NCBI RefSeq assembly: GCF_009709615.1
Contig: NZ_WJYA01000003.1
Span: 1 to 64,000, forward strand
Origin: Winogradskyella ouciana
GTDB taxonomy: Bacteria > Bacteroidota > Bacteroidia > Flavobacteriales > Flavobacteriaceae
Direction of reading: 5' to 3'
Length of the DNA: 64,000 bases
This document shows, piece by piece, positions 53,450-62,777 of the stretch (its first letter is position 1; each line of letters begins with the position of its first letter). The position numbers and the translations under genes are program-made. The notes below the pieces were generated by a model. It saw only the letters and a program-made list of their open reading frames with translations. It had not been told where the DNA came from and did not search any database.

Positions 53450-55246
53450 ATGCGTATACTAACTTCACTGCTTTTATTAGGCTATAGCGCATCGATATTT
53501 GCACAATTAAATGTTAGAAACAATACCTATATATACGTAAAAGATGAAGTTGTCTTTGTCAAGGATAATATAAATCTCAACGAAGCTGATTCTAAAATAT
53601 ATTTAAGGGATGAATCACAATTAATCCAAGGCGATGGAACTTCTGGCAATTCTGGTTTAGGAGAATTAAGTATTTACCAAGAGGGAAATGTGAATCAATG
53701 GTCCTATAACTATTGGTGTTCACCTGTTGGCGGCATTTTAACCGATAATTTTTTAAATAATTCTTTTCGAGTAAATCAAATCGATGACCCGTTGCTCTTA
53801 ACAGTGAGCACTATAGATAGTGACGATAGTATTTTTACCAACAATTATAATGGAAACAGTACTCCACTGATTATTTCTAACCGATGGTTGTGGACCTTTG
53901 TTTCATCAGATTCAAATAGTGATTGGGTATATGTAGGAGAAACAGGAGATGTTTCACCAGGACTTGGTTTTACAATGAAAGGAATGGGTTCTGCAGTTAC
54001 TGGGGACCAAACATACGATTTTAGAGGAAAACCAAATAATGGTACCATAGGCAATTCTATAGCGGATGATGTGTTCACTTTGGTAGGTAATCCGTACCCA
54101 AGTGCAATTGATGCTGCTCTATACATACATGATACCGACAATATAAACGCAATAGATGGTACTTTATATTACTGGGAACAGGATGGAACGGTTAACTCAC
54201 ACGTTTTACAAGACTATGTTGGTGGCTACTATGAATTCACCATAAACGCGACAGGAGATATGATAACAGATTCACCTGCTGTATTCACCACTTACGATGA
54301 AGATGATAACTCGTATCCTTTAATGACGCCATTGAATGGAGTTAAATCCGCTGGTCGTTACATCCCTATTGGTCAAGGATTTATGGTTAAAGGTATAACT
54401 AGTACTTCAGGAACTGTATATGCTAAAAATGAGCATCGTGTTTATGAAAAAGAAGGTGGAAATAGTATATTCTTTAGAAATGGAAGTCATAATAGTGCTC
54501 AAGAATCTGATAACTCACAAATTATATATCAAGATAATGGTTTAACAATAGTTCCAGAAGATTATAAGCGTTTTAGAATTAATGTCGATTTTACTGTAAA
54601 TCAGTCTAAATATACCAGACAATTGGTTTTAAACTTTCATGACAGTGCAACGGCTGGATTTGATCGAGGTTTGGAGTTAAGTCGCTCTGAAAATTTTGCT
54701 AACGATGCCTATTTTACAATAGATAACAAAATCTATTCTGGGCAAGCCTACCCTTTTGATCAAGCTCTTGTAATACCTCTGAATGTAGATATTCAGGAAC
54801 AACAACCACTACGATTTAGAATTTTTGATATTCAAAACTTTGAAGAAAATCAAGACATCTATATTCACGATGTGCAAACGAATACTTTCGTTAACTTAAG
54901 AGATGAAGATTATGAATTAAATATTGATGCCGGTAATTATACCAACCGTTTTGAAATTGTATTTATGCAACAAAACGTCTTAGATGTTAAGGACTATATT
55001 TCTGAATCTGTAACTGTAGTTCAAAATAATAATTTACAGGAGCTATCAATTTTAAACCCGAATAATCTTAATGTTAAATCTATTGAAATTGTTGACGTAA
55101 ATGGTAAGCACATTTTAAAACGTCAGTTCGATGCGAGTACAGAGATATACAAATTATCTACTGCAAATTTGAGTGATGGCGTTTATATTGTTAATATTAG
55201 ACTTAATGAAACAATTATGTCTCAAAAAATCTTGGTTAAGGAATAG
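53450..55246 (+). CDS. T9SS type A cargo protein, tandem copy 1
   Basis: The 598-residue protein has a signal peptide (ends SIFAQ), a long beta-rich region (RNNTYIYVKDEVVFVKDN, WSYNYWCSPVGGILTDNF, DFRGKPNNGT, YEKEGGNSIFFRNG) and a C-terminal type A sorting domain of about 70 residues (SIEIVDVNGKHILKRQF, LSDGVYIVNIRLN, MSQKILVKE). It should be exported by T9SS and fixed to the surface. The cargo domain is not one I can name. A paralogue follows at 55376 with the same order of blocks. Confidence 0.88.
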   Translation: MRILTSLLLLGYSASIFAQLNVRNNTYIYVKDEVVFVKDNINLNEADSKIYLRDESQLIQGDGTSGNSGLGELSIYQEGNVNQWSYNYWCSPVGGILTDNFLNNSFRVNQIDDPLLLTVSTIDSDDSIFTNNYNGNSTPLIISNRWLWTFVSSDSNSDWVYVGETGDVSPGLGFTMKGMGSAVTGDQTYDFRGKPNNGTIGNSIADDVFTLVGNPYPSAIDAALYIHDTDNINAIDGTLYYWEQDGTVNSHVLQDYVGGYYEFTINATGDMITDSPAVFTTYDEDDNSYPLMTPLNGVKSAGRYIPIGQGFMVKGITSTSGTVYAKNEHRVYEKEGGNSIFFRNGSHNSAQESDNSQIIYQDNGLTIVPEDYKRFRINVDFTVNQSKYTRQLVLNFHDSATAGFDRGLELSRSENFANDAYFTIDNKIYSGQAYPFDQALVIPLNVDIQEQQPLRFRIFDIQNFEENQDIYIHDVQTNTFVNLRDEDYELNIDAGNYTNRFEIVFMQQNVLDVKDYISESVTVVQNNNLQELSILNPNNLNVKSIEIVDVNGKHILKRQFDASTEIYKLSTANLSDGVYIVNIRLNETIMSQKILVKE

Positions 55247-55309
55247 CCAAATTTTAGCGGAAGAGCCAAATTCCTCGTTGTATTACACCTAAGGTATCAT
55301 TAAATTTTA

Positions 55310-55317
55310 TAAATTTG
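55310..55317 (+). promoter_or_regulatory. Possible -7 box of cargo copy 2
   Basis: TAAATTTG matches TAnnTTTG, 58 bp before the ATG. No TTTG -33 box is found at the normal distance. Confidence 0.35.
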
Positions 55318-55375
55318 TAACTGTCTAATTCACTTTAGGTTACCCTACTAAGCTATAGTTATAAATTTATCAAGC

Positions 55376-57181
55376 ATGAAATTTTCCCTCATCGCATGCC
55401 TAATGCTATGTTTTAGTTCGGTTTTTGCACAACTTAGTGTCAGAAACAACGCTTTTGTCTACGTTAATGATCAGGTTTTGTACGTAGAAGATGATGTTAA
55501 CCTCGAAGAGTCAACCACTAAACTTTATCTTAGAAACGAATCTCAATTAATTCAAGGAGCTGGAACAACTGGTAATTCTGGTATTGGTGAATTAAGTGTT
55601 TACCAAAACGGAACAGTCAACCAATGGGCTTACAATTATTGGTGCTCTCCTGTTGGTGGAATATTGACTGATAATTTTATAAATAATTATTTTAGGATTA
55701 ATCAATTAGACGATCCCCTTCTGTCCACCATGAATCCAATAGACAGTAACAATAGTATATTTACCGCTTCGTATAATGGAACCGCAAGCCCTTTGACCAT
55801 ATCTGACCGTTGGTTATGGACTTATGTATCGTCTAGTGCTTATGCTGATTGGATTTATGCTGGTGATGCTGGTGATATAGACCCTGGATTGGGCTTCACT
55901 ATGAAAGGAAGTGGAACAGCTAGTACAGGTAATACCACTTACGATTTCAGAGGAAAACCAAATAATGGCACAATGGCTAATCCTGTGGCTGCTGGTGATT
56001 TCACTCTGGTTGGCAATCCGTATCCTAGCGCTATGGACTCTGCAGCCTTTATACACGATACTCAAAATCAAGCAGCAATAACTGGCACATTGTTTTATTG
56101 GGAGCAAGATGCCAGTACTCCACAAACACAATCACATGTTTTACAAGAGTATGTTGGTGGCTATTCAGAATTTACCATCAATTCCTCTGGAGTTATCATC
56201 TCCAATACACCTGCTGTATTTTATACTTATGATGAGCAAGATAATGTTTATTCTTTACCTCCTGGGCCACCAGCTACTGGAACTAAAATGGCTCAACGCT
56301 ACATACCAATTGGGCAAGGTTTTATGGTAGAGGGCAGTGTTGGTACATCTGGTGTTGTGCGTGCCAAAAACGAACACAGAGCTTATGTAAAAGAAGGTGC
56401 ACAGAGTTATTTCTTTAGAAATGGTGATGCTACCAATACAAGTTCAGATGGCATTCAATTTCACGAAAATGGACTTCCTATAGTTCCAGAAGATTACAAA
56501 CGTTTTAGGGTTAATGTAGATTTTACGGTGGGTCAATCCCAATACACAAGACAGCTACTTTTAAATTTTCATGATACAGCAACAGCTGGATTTGATTATG
56601 GATTAGAGTTAAGCCGTTCAGATAATCACCCTTCGGATACTTATTTTACACTCAATGACAAAGCATATTCAGCACAAGCCTATCCTTTTGAAGATGCTTT
56701 GACTATTCCTCTAGTAGTTGATATAGAACAACAGCAACCGCTTAGATTTAGAATATTTGATATTCAGAATTTTGATGATTCACAAGGCATTTATATTCAC
56801 GATATAGAAAACGAACTTTATGTCAATCTTAGGGAACAAGATTATGAATTAAACATTGAGCCAGGCAATTACACCAATCGCTTCGAAATTGTATTTACGC
56901 CTGGCGAGGCTCTAAGTATTAATGATTTTGAAGTTAACAAGCTTACCATAAGACAGAACAATGACTTACATCAACTTGCTGTTTTAAATCCAAATGGATT
57001 AGACATTAAGTCTATTGAAGTTTTTGATGTTGCAGGCAAGCGTATGCTAAATAACCAATATGATTCTGTATCTAATCGCTATGAACTCTCTACAGTAGAT
57101 CTAAGCGACGGAGTTTATATAGTCAATGTGATTTCAAATACAAATACGGTAAAATCTGAAAAGGTGATCGTTAAGAATTAA
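55376..57181 (+). CDS. T9SS type A cargo protein, tandem copy 2
   Basis: The 601-residue paralogue of the preceding protein shares nearly every block (WAYNYWCSPVGGILTDNF, DFRGKPNNGT, GNPYPSAMDSA, LSRSDNHPSDTYFTLND) and ends in the same type A sorting domain (GKRMLNNQYDS, SDGVYIVNVISN, KVIVKN). It begins 129 bp after copy 1, with its own probable promoter. The signal peptide ends SVFAQ. Its last 11 bp overlap the convergent cysteine desulfurase gene. Confidence 0.88.
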   Translation: MKFSLIACLMLCFSSVFAQLSVRNNAFVYVNDQVLYVEDDVNLEESTTKLYLRNESQLIQGAGTTGNSGIGELSVYQNGTVNQWAYNYWCSPVGGILTDNFINNYFRINQLDDPLLSTMNPIDSNNSIFTASYNGTASPLTISDRWLWTYVSSSAYADWIYAGDAGDIDPGLGFTMKGSGTASTGNTTYDFRGKPNNGTMANPVAAGDFTLVGNPYPSAMDSAAFIHDTQNQAAITGTLFYWEQDASTPQTQSHVLQEYVGGYSEFTINSSGVIISNTPAVFYTYDEQDNVYSLPPGPPATGTKMAQRYIPIGQGFMVEGSVGTSGVVRAKNEHRAYVKEGAQSYFFRNGDATNTSSDGIQFHENGLPIVPEDYKRFRVNVDFTVGQSQYTRQLLLNFHDTATAGFDYGLELSRSDNHPSDTYFTLNDKAYSAQAYPFEDALTIPLVVDIEQQQPLRFRIFDIQNFDDSQGIYIHDIENELYVNLREQDYELNIEPGNYTNRFEIVFTPGEALSINDFEVNKLTIRQNNDLHQLAVLNPNGLDIKSIEVFDVAGKRMLNNQYDSVSNRYELSTVDLSDGVYIVNVISNTNTVKSEKVIVKN

Positions 57182-58316
57182 CAAAATCCTTTAGCACATC
57201 AACTACATAATCCAACTCTTCTTTAGTATTAAAAACACTAAATGAAAAACGGACGGACGGTCGCTTTAGTTTATCCCCATCCAGAATTGCCGAAAGTACA
57301 TGGGATTGTTGATTGCTTCCACTTTGGCAAGCACTACCTTTAGAGCAAGCTATACCTTTAAGATCGAGTTGAAACTGTAGCATTGGTGCCTTCTCTGGAG
57401 CAATAGGCAAACAGACGTTCACCAAAGTGTATGTGCTATTTACTGTGTCTTCACAACCTCCATTAAAGCTGACATCATCTATATTTTCCTTTAATTGTGC
57501 AATGAAGTAATTCTTCAATTCAGAAATGTATTGTTTTTCGGTATCTAAATTAGCATAGGCAATTTTCAGCGCTTCGTCCATACCAACAATATTATGGATG
57601 GATTCCGTACCAGCTCTATAGCCTCTCTCCTGCTCACCACCAAAAATAAGTGGCTTCAATCCAGATTCTTTTCTTACGTAACAGAACCCAACACCTTTTG
57701 GGCCATGGAATTTATGTGCACTAGCCGCTAAAAAGTCAATCGGAATGTCTTGCAAGTCTATTTTAAAATGTCCTACAGATTGCACGCAGTCTGACTGAAA
57801 CAAAGCATCGGATGCTTTGCATAAATTGGCAACGCGTTCAATATTGAGAATATTACCAACTTCGTTATTGATATGCATTAAGCTGACCATAGCTTTATCA
57901 GAAGATTGCAATAAGTCTTGCAAGTGATTATAATCCACCAATCCACAGTCATCTAAATTGACAAAACTAACAGTAATATCATATTCCTTTTGTAATTGCT
58001 CTACAGTATGCAACACGGCATGATGCTCAATCTTGGAAGTAATAATCTCCGTAACTCCTAAATCCCTTACAGCACTTCGTAAGGCCAAATTATCAGCTTC
58101 AGTTCCGCCAGAAGTGAATACAATTTCGGCTGCAGACACATTAAAATAACGCGCAATGTTTTTTCTACATTGCTCTAAAAGTGCTTTCGAAGCTCTACCG
58201 AAACTATGTGTAGATGAGGCATTACCAAAGTTATTATTAAGAACTTCGGTCATTCGCTCTACAACTTCTTTACGGAGTGGTGTGGTCGCTGCATTGTCTA
58301 GATAAACGTGATTCAT
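57171..58316 (-). CDS. Cysteine desulfurase
   Basis: The enzyme takes sulfur from cysteine with PLP and passes it on for Fe-S clusters or thio-modification. ATG 58316 (MNHVYLDNAATTPLR) gives 381 residues, the length of NifS/IscS. Key blocks are MHINNEVGN, the PLP lysine in AASAHKFHGPKGVGF, AGTESIHNIVGMDEA, and the active Cys in IACSKGSACQSGSNQQSHVL. No iscU or suf gene is nearby, so the partner is elsewhere. The exact class (IscS or NifS) is not assigned. Confidence 0.93.
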   Translation of the reverse strand: MNHVYLDNAATTPLRKEVVERMTEVLNNNFGNASSTHSFGRASKALLEQCRKNIARYFNVSAAEIVFTSGGTEADNLALRSAVRDLGVTEIITSKIEHHAVLHTVEQLQKEYDITVSFVNLDDCGLVDYNHLQDLLQSSDKAMVSLMHINNEVGNILNIERVANLCKASDALFQSDCVQSVGHFKIDLQDIPIDFLAASAHKFHGPKGVGFCYVRKESGLKPLIFGGEQERGYRAGTESIHNIVGMDEALKIAYANLDTEKQYISELKNYFIAQLKENIDDVSFNGGCEDTVNSTYTLVNVCLPIAPEKAPMLQFQLDLKGIACSKGSACQSGSNQQSHVLSAILDGDKLKRPSVRFSFSVFNTKEELDYVVDVLKDFVNS

Positions 58317-58379
58317 ATTGCAAAAATATTGCAAATAAAATTATTTAGTCAATGCAACGTTATAATTTTACAAATCCGT

Positions 58380-58387
58380 TATTTTTG
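58380..58387 (+). promoter_or_regulatory. Possible -7 box of the Ca-binding lipoprotein gene
   Basis: TATTTTTG matches TAnnTTTG, 15 bp before ATG 58403, giving a very short leader. Confidence 0.4.
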
Positions 58388-58402
58388 TTCAAAATTGAAT
58401 CT

Positions 58403-59317
58403 ATGATGCGTCGAATCTTTATCGTAATTTCTTTATTGCTTTTAACTGCTTGTGATGATGGTGATATTATCACTGTAGATTTAGAGTTTGATAAAGAACT
58501 AGACTACTGTACAAATAGCACAGAGTCATTTTTAATATATGATTTACGTGAGGATCCCAATGAATCTTTATCCTTGATTATTCCACGAGGCAACAATCAA
58601 GAATTTCCATTTACAGAAGCTACTCCCGTAGATGATCCTACAGAGTTTGAAATAAATATGTCAACCATTAGATTTATCTATAGAACCTACAATAGGTCTG
58701 TTGGAACTGACGAATTATGTGATTTGGTGCCGCCAGCCGATTTAACCATTGTAGAAGATTATGAAGCTGATAGTGGTACTGCCTTTGTTACGGTTACCAT
58801 TGACGATGATGATAACGATGGTATTCCGAGTGAAGACGAATACGGACCAGGAGGTTTAGCAGATCCTCAAGATACAGATGGTGATGGTATTGCTGATTAT
58901 TTAGATGAAGACGATGACAATGACAATGTAAAAACAATAAATGAACTCGATACAGAAAATGCTGATGGCGACGATAATCCTGCAACCAATCCTTTAGATA
59001 CAGATAATGATGGTACTGCAGATTATCTAGACACCGATGATGATGGTGATGGTGTATTAACTCGATTTGAGGATGAAGATTTAGATAAAAACCCTATAAA
59101 TGACACTTCTATAACTGAAGGTGTTTCCATTGCTCATTACCTTAATGAATTGGAAACTACAGATTACGGAGACCCAGGCTTAACAGATGATAACGAATAT
59201 TCCAGAACAGTAACAGCAAGTTTCTTGATTACAGGTTTCGATTTTGATATCTTATCAGCAGACGAACTCGATCTTGGTACATTAACTTACTCTTTTCCTT
59301 TACCGGAAGAAGATTAG
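58403..59317 (+). CDS. Lipoprotein with thrombospondin type-3-like Ca-binding repeats
   Basis: ATG 58403 (or 58406) gives about 304 residues with an SpII signal (LLLTAC followed by DDGDI). A beta-rich N-terminal part is followed at about 145-235 by Asp-rich thrombospondin-type-3-like repeats (DTDGDGIADYLDEDDDND, DTDNDGTADYLDTDDDGDG) that bind calcium in related proteins. The C-terminus is a short beta region. An upstream in-frame ATG at 58352 would precede the signal and is rejected. The gene overlaps the convergent Smr gene by 4 bp. Confidence 0.85.
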   Translation: MMRRIFIVISLLLLTACDDGDIITVDLEFDKELDYCTNSTESFLIYDLREDPNESLSLIIPRGNNQEFPFTEATPVDDPTEFEINMSTIRFIYRTYNRSVGTDELCDLVPPADLTIVEDYEADSGTAFVTVTIDDDDNDGIPSEDEYGPGGLADPQDTDGDGIADYLDEDDDNDNVKTINELDTENADGDDNPATNPLDTDNDGTADYLDTDDDGDGVLTRFEDEDLDKNPINDTSITEGVSIAHYLNELETTDYGDPGLTDDNEYSRTVTASFLITGFDFDILSADELDLGTLTYSFPLPEED

Positions 59318-59871
59318 TGTGCTACATTCTGAAATATTCTAACCTCAGTAGCTCCAAGTCCGTAGGTTTTATAATCAGCATCATAAAACTTTACGTTATT
59401 ATATCTGCCGAATAAAGTTTCTAGCTCTTGTCGCAACACACCTTCTCCCACTCCATGTATAAAAACAACCTTAGGTATGCGTTTACGTATCGCAAATTCT
59501 AGCTGTCCTCTTGCTGTATCTAGTTGAAGATTCAGCATATCAAAATTGGTCATACCTTTAGTAGAATCCGTTAGGTGGTGAATGTGTAAATCGACTTCAA
59601 ATTTTGGTGCATGTCGTTCTTTAGGCTTTACGGTTGGTACTGATTTTCTCTTTACCGTGTCCTTCTCTTTTTTTACGGCTTCTATATCAGAATTATAAAT
59701 GGCGTTTTTTAGTGTTTTTTCAGAGTTTATAATCACTAGTTCATTGGCTTCAAACTGAAGCTCAAAACCATCAGCATCTTCAATTGTAACTGAGTTATCA
59801 GAGATTTTTGTCACAACACCTTTTATGGCATCGTCAATAGTTTCAACTGTATCACCAACTTTAATCTTCAT
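59314..59871 (-). CDS. Smr-domain protein (MutS2-like C-terminus)
   Basis: The 185-residue protein has an N-terminal beta-barrel of about 50 residues (MKIKVGDTVETIDDAIKGVV), a charged linker with many Lys, and a C-terminal Smr domain (DLHIHHLTD, FIHGVGEGVLRQEL, FYDADYKTYGLGATEV). Smr domains have DNA- or RNA-nicking activity in other proteins. It is free-standing here, without a MutS2 core. Its start overlaps the next gene upstream by 11 bp, so they are probably one operon. Confidence 0.9.
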   Translation of the reverse strand: MKIKVGDTVETIDDAIKGVVTKISDNSVTIEDADGFELQFEANELVIINSEKTLKNAIYNSDIEAVKKEKDTVKRKSVPTVKPKERHAPKFEVDLHIHHLTDSTKGMTNFDMLNLQLDTARGQLEFAIRKRIPKVVFIHGVGEGVLRQELETLFGRYNNVKFYDADYKTYGLGATEVRIFQNVAH

Positions 59872-60079
59872 CTACCTTCTCGCTTTTTACAAAAGTTTCT
59901 TCCTCTTGCTTGTCATTTTTACTTGGAATATTTCGAGATGTTCTATAGATCCCAAACATCAATAAGATGATACCGCCCATTAATAAATAGGTGTTCTGCT
60001 TTTCTTCTGCTTGAGCATATATGGCAATAATTCCACCAGCTACAATACAAACAAAGTTTATGGTTCTTGAAATATTCAT
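59861..60079 (-). CDS. Small membrane protein of unknown function
   Basis: The 72-residue protein has two hydrophobic helices (INFVCIVAGGIIAIYAQA and YLLMGGIILLMFGIYRT) separated by a short polar turn, then a charged tail (SKNDKQEEETFVKSEKVDED). No family recognised. It overlaps the Smr gene by 11 bp and has a TATTTTTG box at 60097-60104. Confidence 0.7.
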   Translation of the reverse strand: MNISRTINFVCIVAGGIIAIYAQAEEKQNTYLLMGGIILLMFGIYRTSRNIPSKNDKQEEETFVKSEKVDED

Positions 60080-60096
60080 TGTAATTCTATTTTATG

Positions 60097-60104
60097 CAAA
60101 AATA
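60097..60104 (-). promoter_or_regulatory. Possible -7 box of the small membrane protein/Smr operon
   Basis: On the minus strand TATTTTTG matches TAnnTTTG, 18 bp before the ATG. No -33 box was found. Confidence 0.4.
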
Positions 60105-60165
60105 AGCTTTAGAATAATTATTTAGAGCTAATAAAAAAGTATTTGCAAATCCCTATTTTAGCACT

Positions 60166-60465
60166 ATGCTAATTTTGATTAAAGGAATAGAAGATTATAT
60201 GTTGCCTTGCCTTAACAAAAAGTTGTTTGGCTTTGAGTGTATGGGTTGTGGGCTTCAGCGTTCTTTGGCTTTGCTAATAAAAGGTGAATTTATTTCTGCC
60301 TTTTATATGTATCCTGCAATTTATACGCTTATAGCATTAATTGGGTTTATTGTACTCAATAGTTTTAAGAATTTTAAAAACGGAAATAAAATAATTACTA
60401 TATTGGCAATACTGAATGTGGTCATAATCATAGGCAGTTATTTACTTAAACTTTATCTTAAATAA
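60166..60465 (+). CDS. DUF2752 membrane protein, copy 1
   Basis: The 99-residue protein carries the DUF2752 signature CLNKKLFGFECMGCGLQRSL: two Cys in C-x2-C with a following Gly and Arg. Two C-terminal membrane helices follow (IYTLIALIGFIVLNSF, IITILAILNVVIIIGSYLL). The start could also be the ATG at 60199 (MLPCLNKK). Function of DUF2752 is unknown. It is first of four small membrane genes on the same strand, 8 bp before the next. Confidence 0.82.
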   Translation: MLILIKGIEDYMLPCLNKKLFGFECMGCGLQRSLALLIKGEFISAFYMYPAIYTLIALIGFIVLNSFKNFKNGNKIITILAILNVVIIIGSYLLKLYLK

Positions 60466-60473
60466 AATTCATT

Positions 60474-60797
60474 ATGGAACAACAAAAACTCAATCCAGCA
60501 ATTGTATATGTATTATCGATTATCGGATTATTATGCTGCTGTTTTGGCGGTGCTGGTGTTTTGCTGGCAGGACCAGCATACTTTATAGCTCAAAGTAATC
60601 TTAAAAAAGCTGCTGCTGACCCTGAAAATTATGATCAGAGTAGTATAAATGCAATGAAAACTGCTAAAATTGTTGCTCTCGTAATATTGATTATTAATGT
60701 GATTTATTTAATAATGACCGTTTACAGAATATATACTGTGGGATGGGATGAAATAATGCGTCAATCTGAAGAAATGATGCAACAATGGCAACAATAA
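60474..60797 (+). CDS. CCC-motif membrane protein
   Basis: The 107-residue protein has an N-terminal membrane segment with a CCC triplet (LSIIGLLCCCFGGAGVLLAG), an amphipathic loop (AQSNLKKAAADPENYDQSS), a second helix (IVALVILIINVIYLIMTVY) and a polar C-terminus rich in Glu, Met and Gln. This is the pattern of the small Bacteroidota proteins named for the CCC motif, whose cysteines may be lipid-modified or metal-binding. Function unknown. Confidence 0.78.
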   Translation: MEQQKLNPAIVYVLSIIGLLCCCFGGAGVLLAGPAYFIAQSNLKKAAADPENYDQSSINAMKTAKIVALVILIINVIYLIMTVYRIYTVGWDEIMRQSEEMMQQWQQ

Positions 60798-60815
60798 CCA
60801 ACTAAAACCCAATAA

Positions 60816-61091
60816 ATGGAACAAAAACCACAAAGACCAAATAGCTATTTGGCATTAGCGATAATCAGCACAATCTTGTGTTGTTTACCAACCGGAATAG
60901 TAAGTATAATTTATGCAACACAAGTTAATAGTGCCTATGAAGATGGCAACTATACAAAAGCAGTGAGTGCTTCTAAAAATGCAAAAACATGGGGAATTGT
61001 CTCCATAGTTTTAGCTGCTTTAGGCTGGTTGGTATACATACTCATATTCGGATTGGCGTTTTTAGGCGCTGCTGCAAATGGTGAATTTTAA
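60816..61091 (+). CDS. CD225/dispanin-family membrane protein
   Basis: The 91-residue protein begins with a Pro/Gln-rich tail (MEQKPQRPNSYLALAI) and has the dispanin layout: a first hydrophobic segment with the CC pair (IISTILCCLPTGIVSIIYATQV), the conserved loop NSAYEDGNYTKAVSASKNAKTW, and a C-terminal membrane helix. Animal relatives (IFITM) stiffen membranes and block fusion; the bacterial role is unknown. Its last 14 bp overlap the next DUF2752 gene, so the two are coupled. Confidence 0.85.
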   Translation: MEQKPQRPNSYLALAIISTILCCLPTGIVSIIYATQVNSAYEDGNYTKAVSASKNAKTWGIVSIVLAALGWLVYILIFGLAFLGAAANGEF

Positions 61092-61485
61092 CAAAACAAT
61101 ATATATAGTACTTATAGTGGTAGTGTTGCTTTTAGCACTACCACTATATTTTTTTATAGACCCATCAGTATCCGCATTTTTTCCAAAGTGTCCATTTTTA
61201 AGCTTTACAGGATTGTATTGTCCTGGTTGCGGAAGTCAAAGGGCTGTACATAATTTTCTTCAAGGAAACATCATTACAGGAATAAGGCACAACTATCTAA
61301 TTTTACTGCTGGTTTTAGTTTTAGCGTATCAAGCTATACTATTCCTTTTTAACAAATTTGGGTCTAAAACCTATGACAACCTTCTACATAAATCAAAAAT
61401 GACCAAAGCTATATTAGCAATGGTCATTATTTTTTGGGTATTGCGCAATATTCCTATTGCACCGTTTACTGAGTTGGCACCTTAA
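61078..61485 (+). CDS. DUF2752 membrane protein, copy 2
   Basis: The 135-residue protein has an N-terminal helix ([20 protein letters not shown]), the DUF2752 motif [20 protein letters not shown], and further helices ([34 protein letters not shown]). The motif keeps C-P-x-C-G-x-x-R-A. It is a diverged paralogue of copy 1, with the dispanin and CCC genes between them. It overlaps the rocD stop by 4 bp on the opposite strand. Confidence 0.82.
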   Translation: MVNFNKTIYIVLIVVVLLLALPLYFFIDPSVSAFFPKCPFLSFTGLYCPGCGSQRAVHNFLQGNIITGIRHNYLILLLVLVLAYQAILFLFNKFGSKTYDNLLHKSKMTKAILAMVIIFWVLRNIPIAPFTELAP

Positions 61486-62762
61486 TCTTCAAACTCTTTT
61501 AAAGTCTTAGTAATAATAGATACACAATCTAATAGTTGCTCTTTTGTGATAACCAATGGTGGTGCAAAACGGATAATATTGCCATGTGTTGGTTTTGCTA
61601 ATAAACCATTATCTCTAAGCTTTAAACAGATGTTCCAGGCGGTTTCGCTCTCTTCATCATCATTGATGACGATAGCATTTAACAAACCTTTACCCCTTAC
61701 CAAGTTTACTATAGAACTCGTTTCTATATATTTGTTTAATTCCGACCTAAATAGGTTACCTAATTCAAAAGCATTTTCGGCTAATTTTTCGTCTCTTACA
61801 ACCTCTAAAGCTGCAATAGCAACAGCTGCTGCTATTGGATTTCCTCCAAATGTACTTCCATGGTTTCCTGGTTTAATGACATTCATAATATTATCATTCG
61901 CCAATACCGCTGAAACCGGATATGCTCCGCCAGATAATGCCTTACCAAGAATTAATACATCTGGTTTTACTTCAGGCTCAGAAGAACAATTCTTATCTGT
62001 ACAATCACAGTTGCCACAAGTGGCTAGTAATCGTCCTGTACGTGCAATACCTGTTTGAACTTCATCAGCGATAAACAGTACATTATATTTTTCACAAATA
62101 GCTTTAGCTTTTGTTAAATAATCTTCACTCGGAACATAAACTCCTGCTTCACCTTGTATAGGCTCAACTAAGAAACCTGCTACATTTGGGTTGTTTTGTA
62201 GCGCATCTTCCAAAGCGTTAAGATTATCGTATTCAATCTTAATAAATCCTTTGGTGTAAGGTCCAAAATTCTTTCGAGCTACTGGATCATTACTGAATGA
62301 AATAATCGTTGTGGTACGTCCATGAAAGTTGTTTTCGCAAACTACTATTTCTGCTTCATTTTCGTCAATACCTTTGACTTCGTAAGCCCATTTTCTACAT
62401 AGCTTCAACGCCGTTTCCACAGCTTCAGCACCTGTATTCATTGGTAATAACTTATCGAAACCAAAATACTCGGTTGCAAATTTTTCGTACTTCCCTAACA
62501 TATCATTGTAAAATGCACGAGAGGTTAAGGTCAACGTTTGTGCCTGATTGGTCATTGCACCAACAATTTTTGGATGACAATGTCCTTGGTTTACTGCAGA
62601 ATATGCAGAAAGAAAATCGTAATACTTTTTACCTTCCACATCCCACACATACACGCCTTCTCCTCTACTCAATACTACTGGTAACGGATGGTAGTTGTGC
62701 GCACCATACTTGTTTTCTAAATCGATCGCTTGTTGCGACGTTAATTGGTCTAAAACAGCCAT
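61482..62762 (-). CDS. rocD: Ornithine aminotransferase
   Basis: RocD moves the delta-amino group of ornithine to 2-oxoglutarate, yielding glutamate semialdehyde. The 426-residue class III aminotransferase has the N-terminal block [46 protein letters not shown], the PLP lysine in [15 protein letters not shown], and [15 protein letters not shown]. Between RTGRLLA and [10 protein letters not shown] is an extra Cys-rich segment ([14 protein letters not shown]) with spacing C-x2-C-x-C-x4-C, making it longer than the usual 400 or so residues. Confidence 0.95.
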   Translation of the reverse strand: MAVLDQLTSQQAIDLENKYGAHNYHPLPVVLSRGEGVYVWDVEGKKYYDFLSAYSAVNQGHCHPKIVGAMTNQAQTLTLTSRAFYNDMLGKYEKFATEYFGFDKLLPMNTGAEAVETALKLCRKWAYEVKGIDENEAEIVVCENNFHGRTTTIISFSNDPVARKNFGPYTKGFIKIEYDNLNALEDALQNNPNVAGFLVEPIQGEAGVYVPSEDYLTKAKAICEKYNVLFIADEVQTGIARTGRLLATCGNCDCTDKNCSSEPEVKPDVLILGKALSGGAYPVSAVLANDNIMNVIKPGNHGSTFGGNPIAAAVAIAALEVVRDEKLAENAFELGNLFRSELNKYIETSSIVNLVRGKGLLNAIVINDDEESETAWNICLKLRDNGLLAKPTHGNIIRFAPPLVITKEQLLDCVSIITKTLKEFED

Positions 62763-62777
62763 TTTAATAAAATTTTA

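Noticed and set aside
61546..62058. A 170-codon plus-strand frame opposite rocD.
   Set aside because: It is the shadow of the aminotransferase frame and has no signal, domain or promoter.
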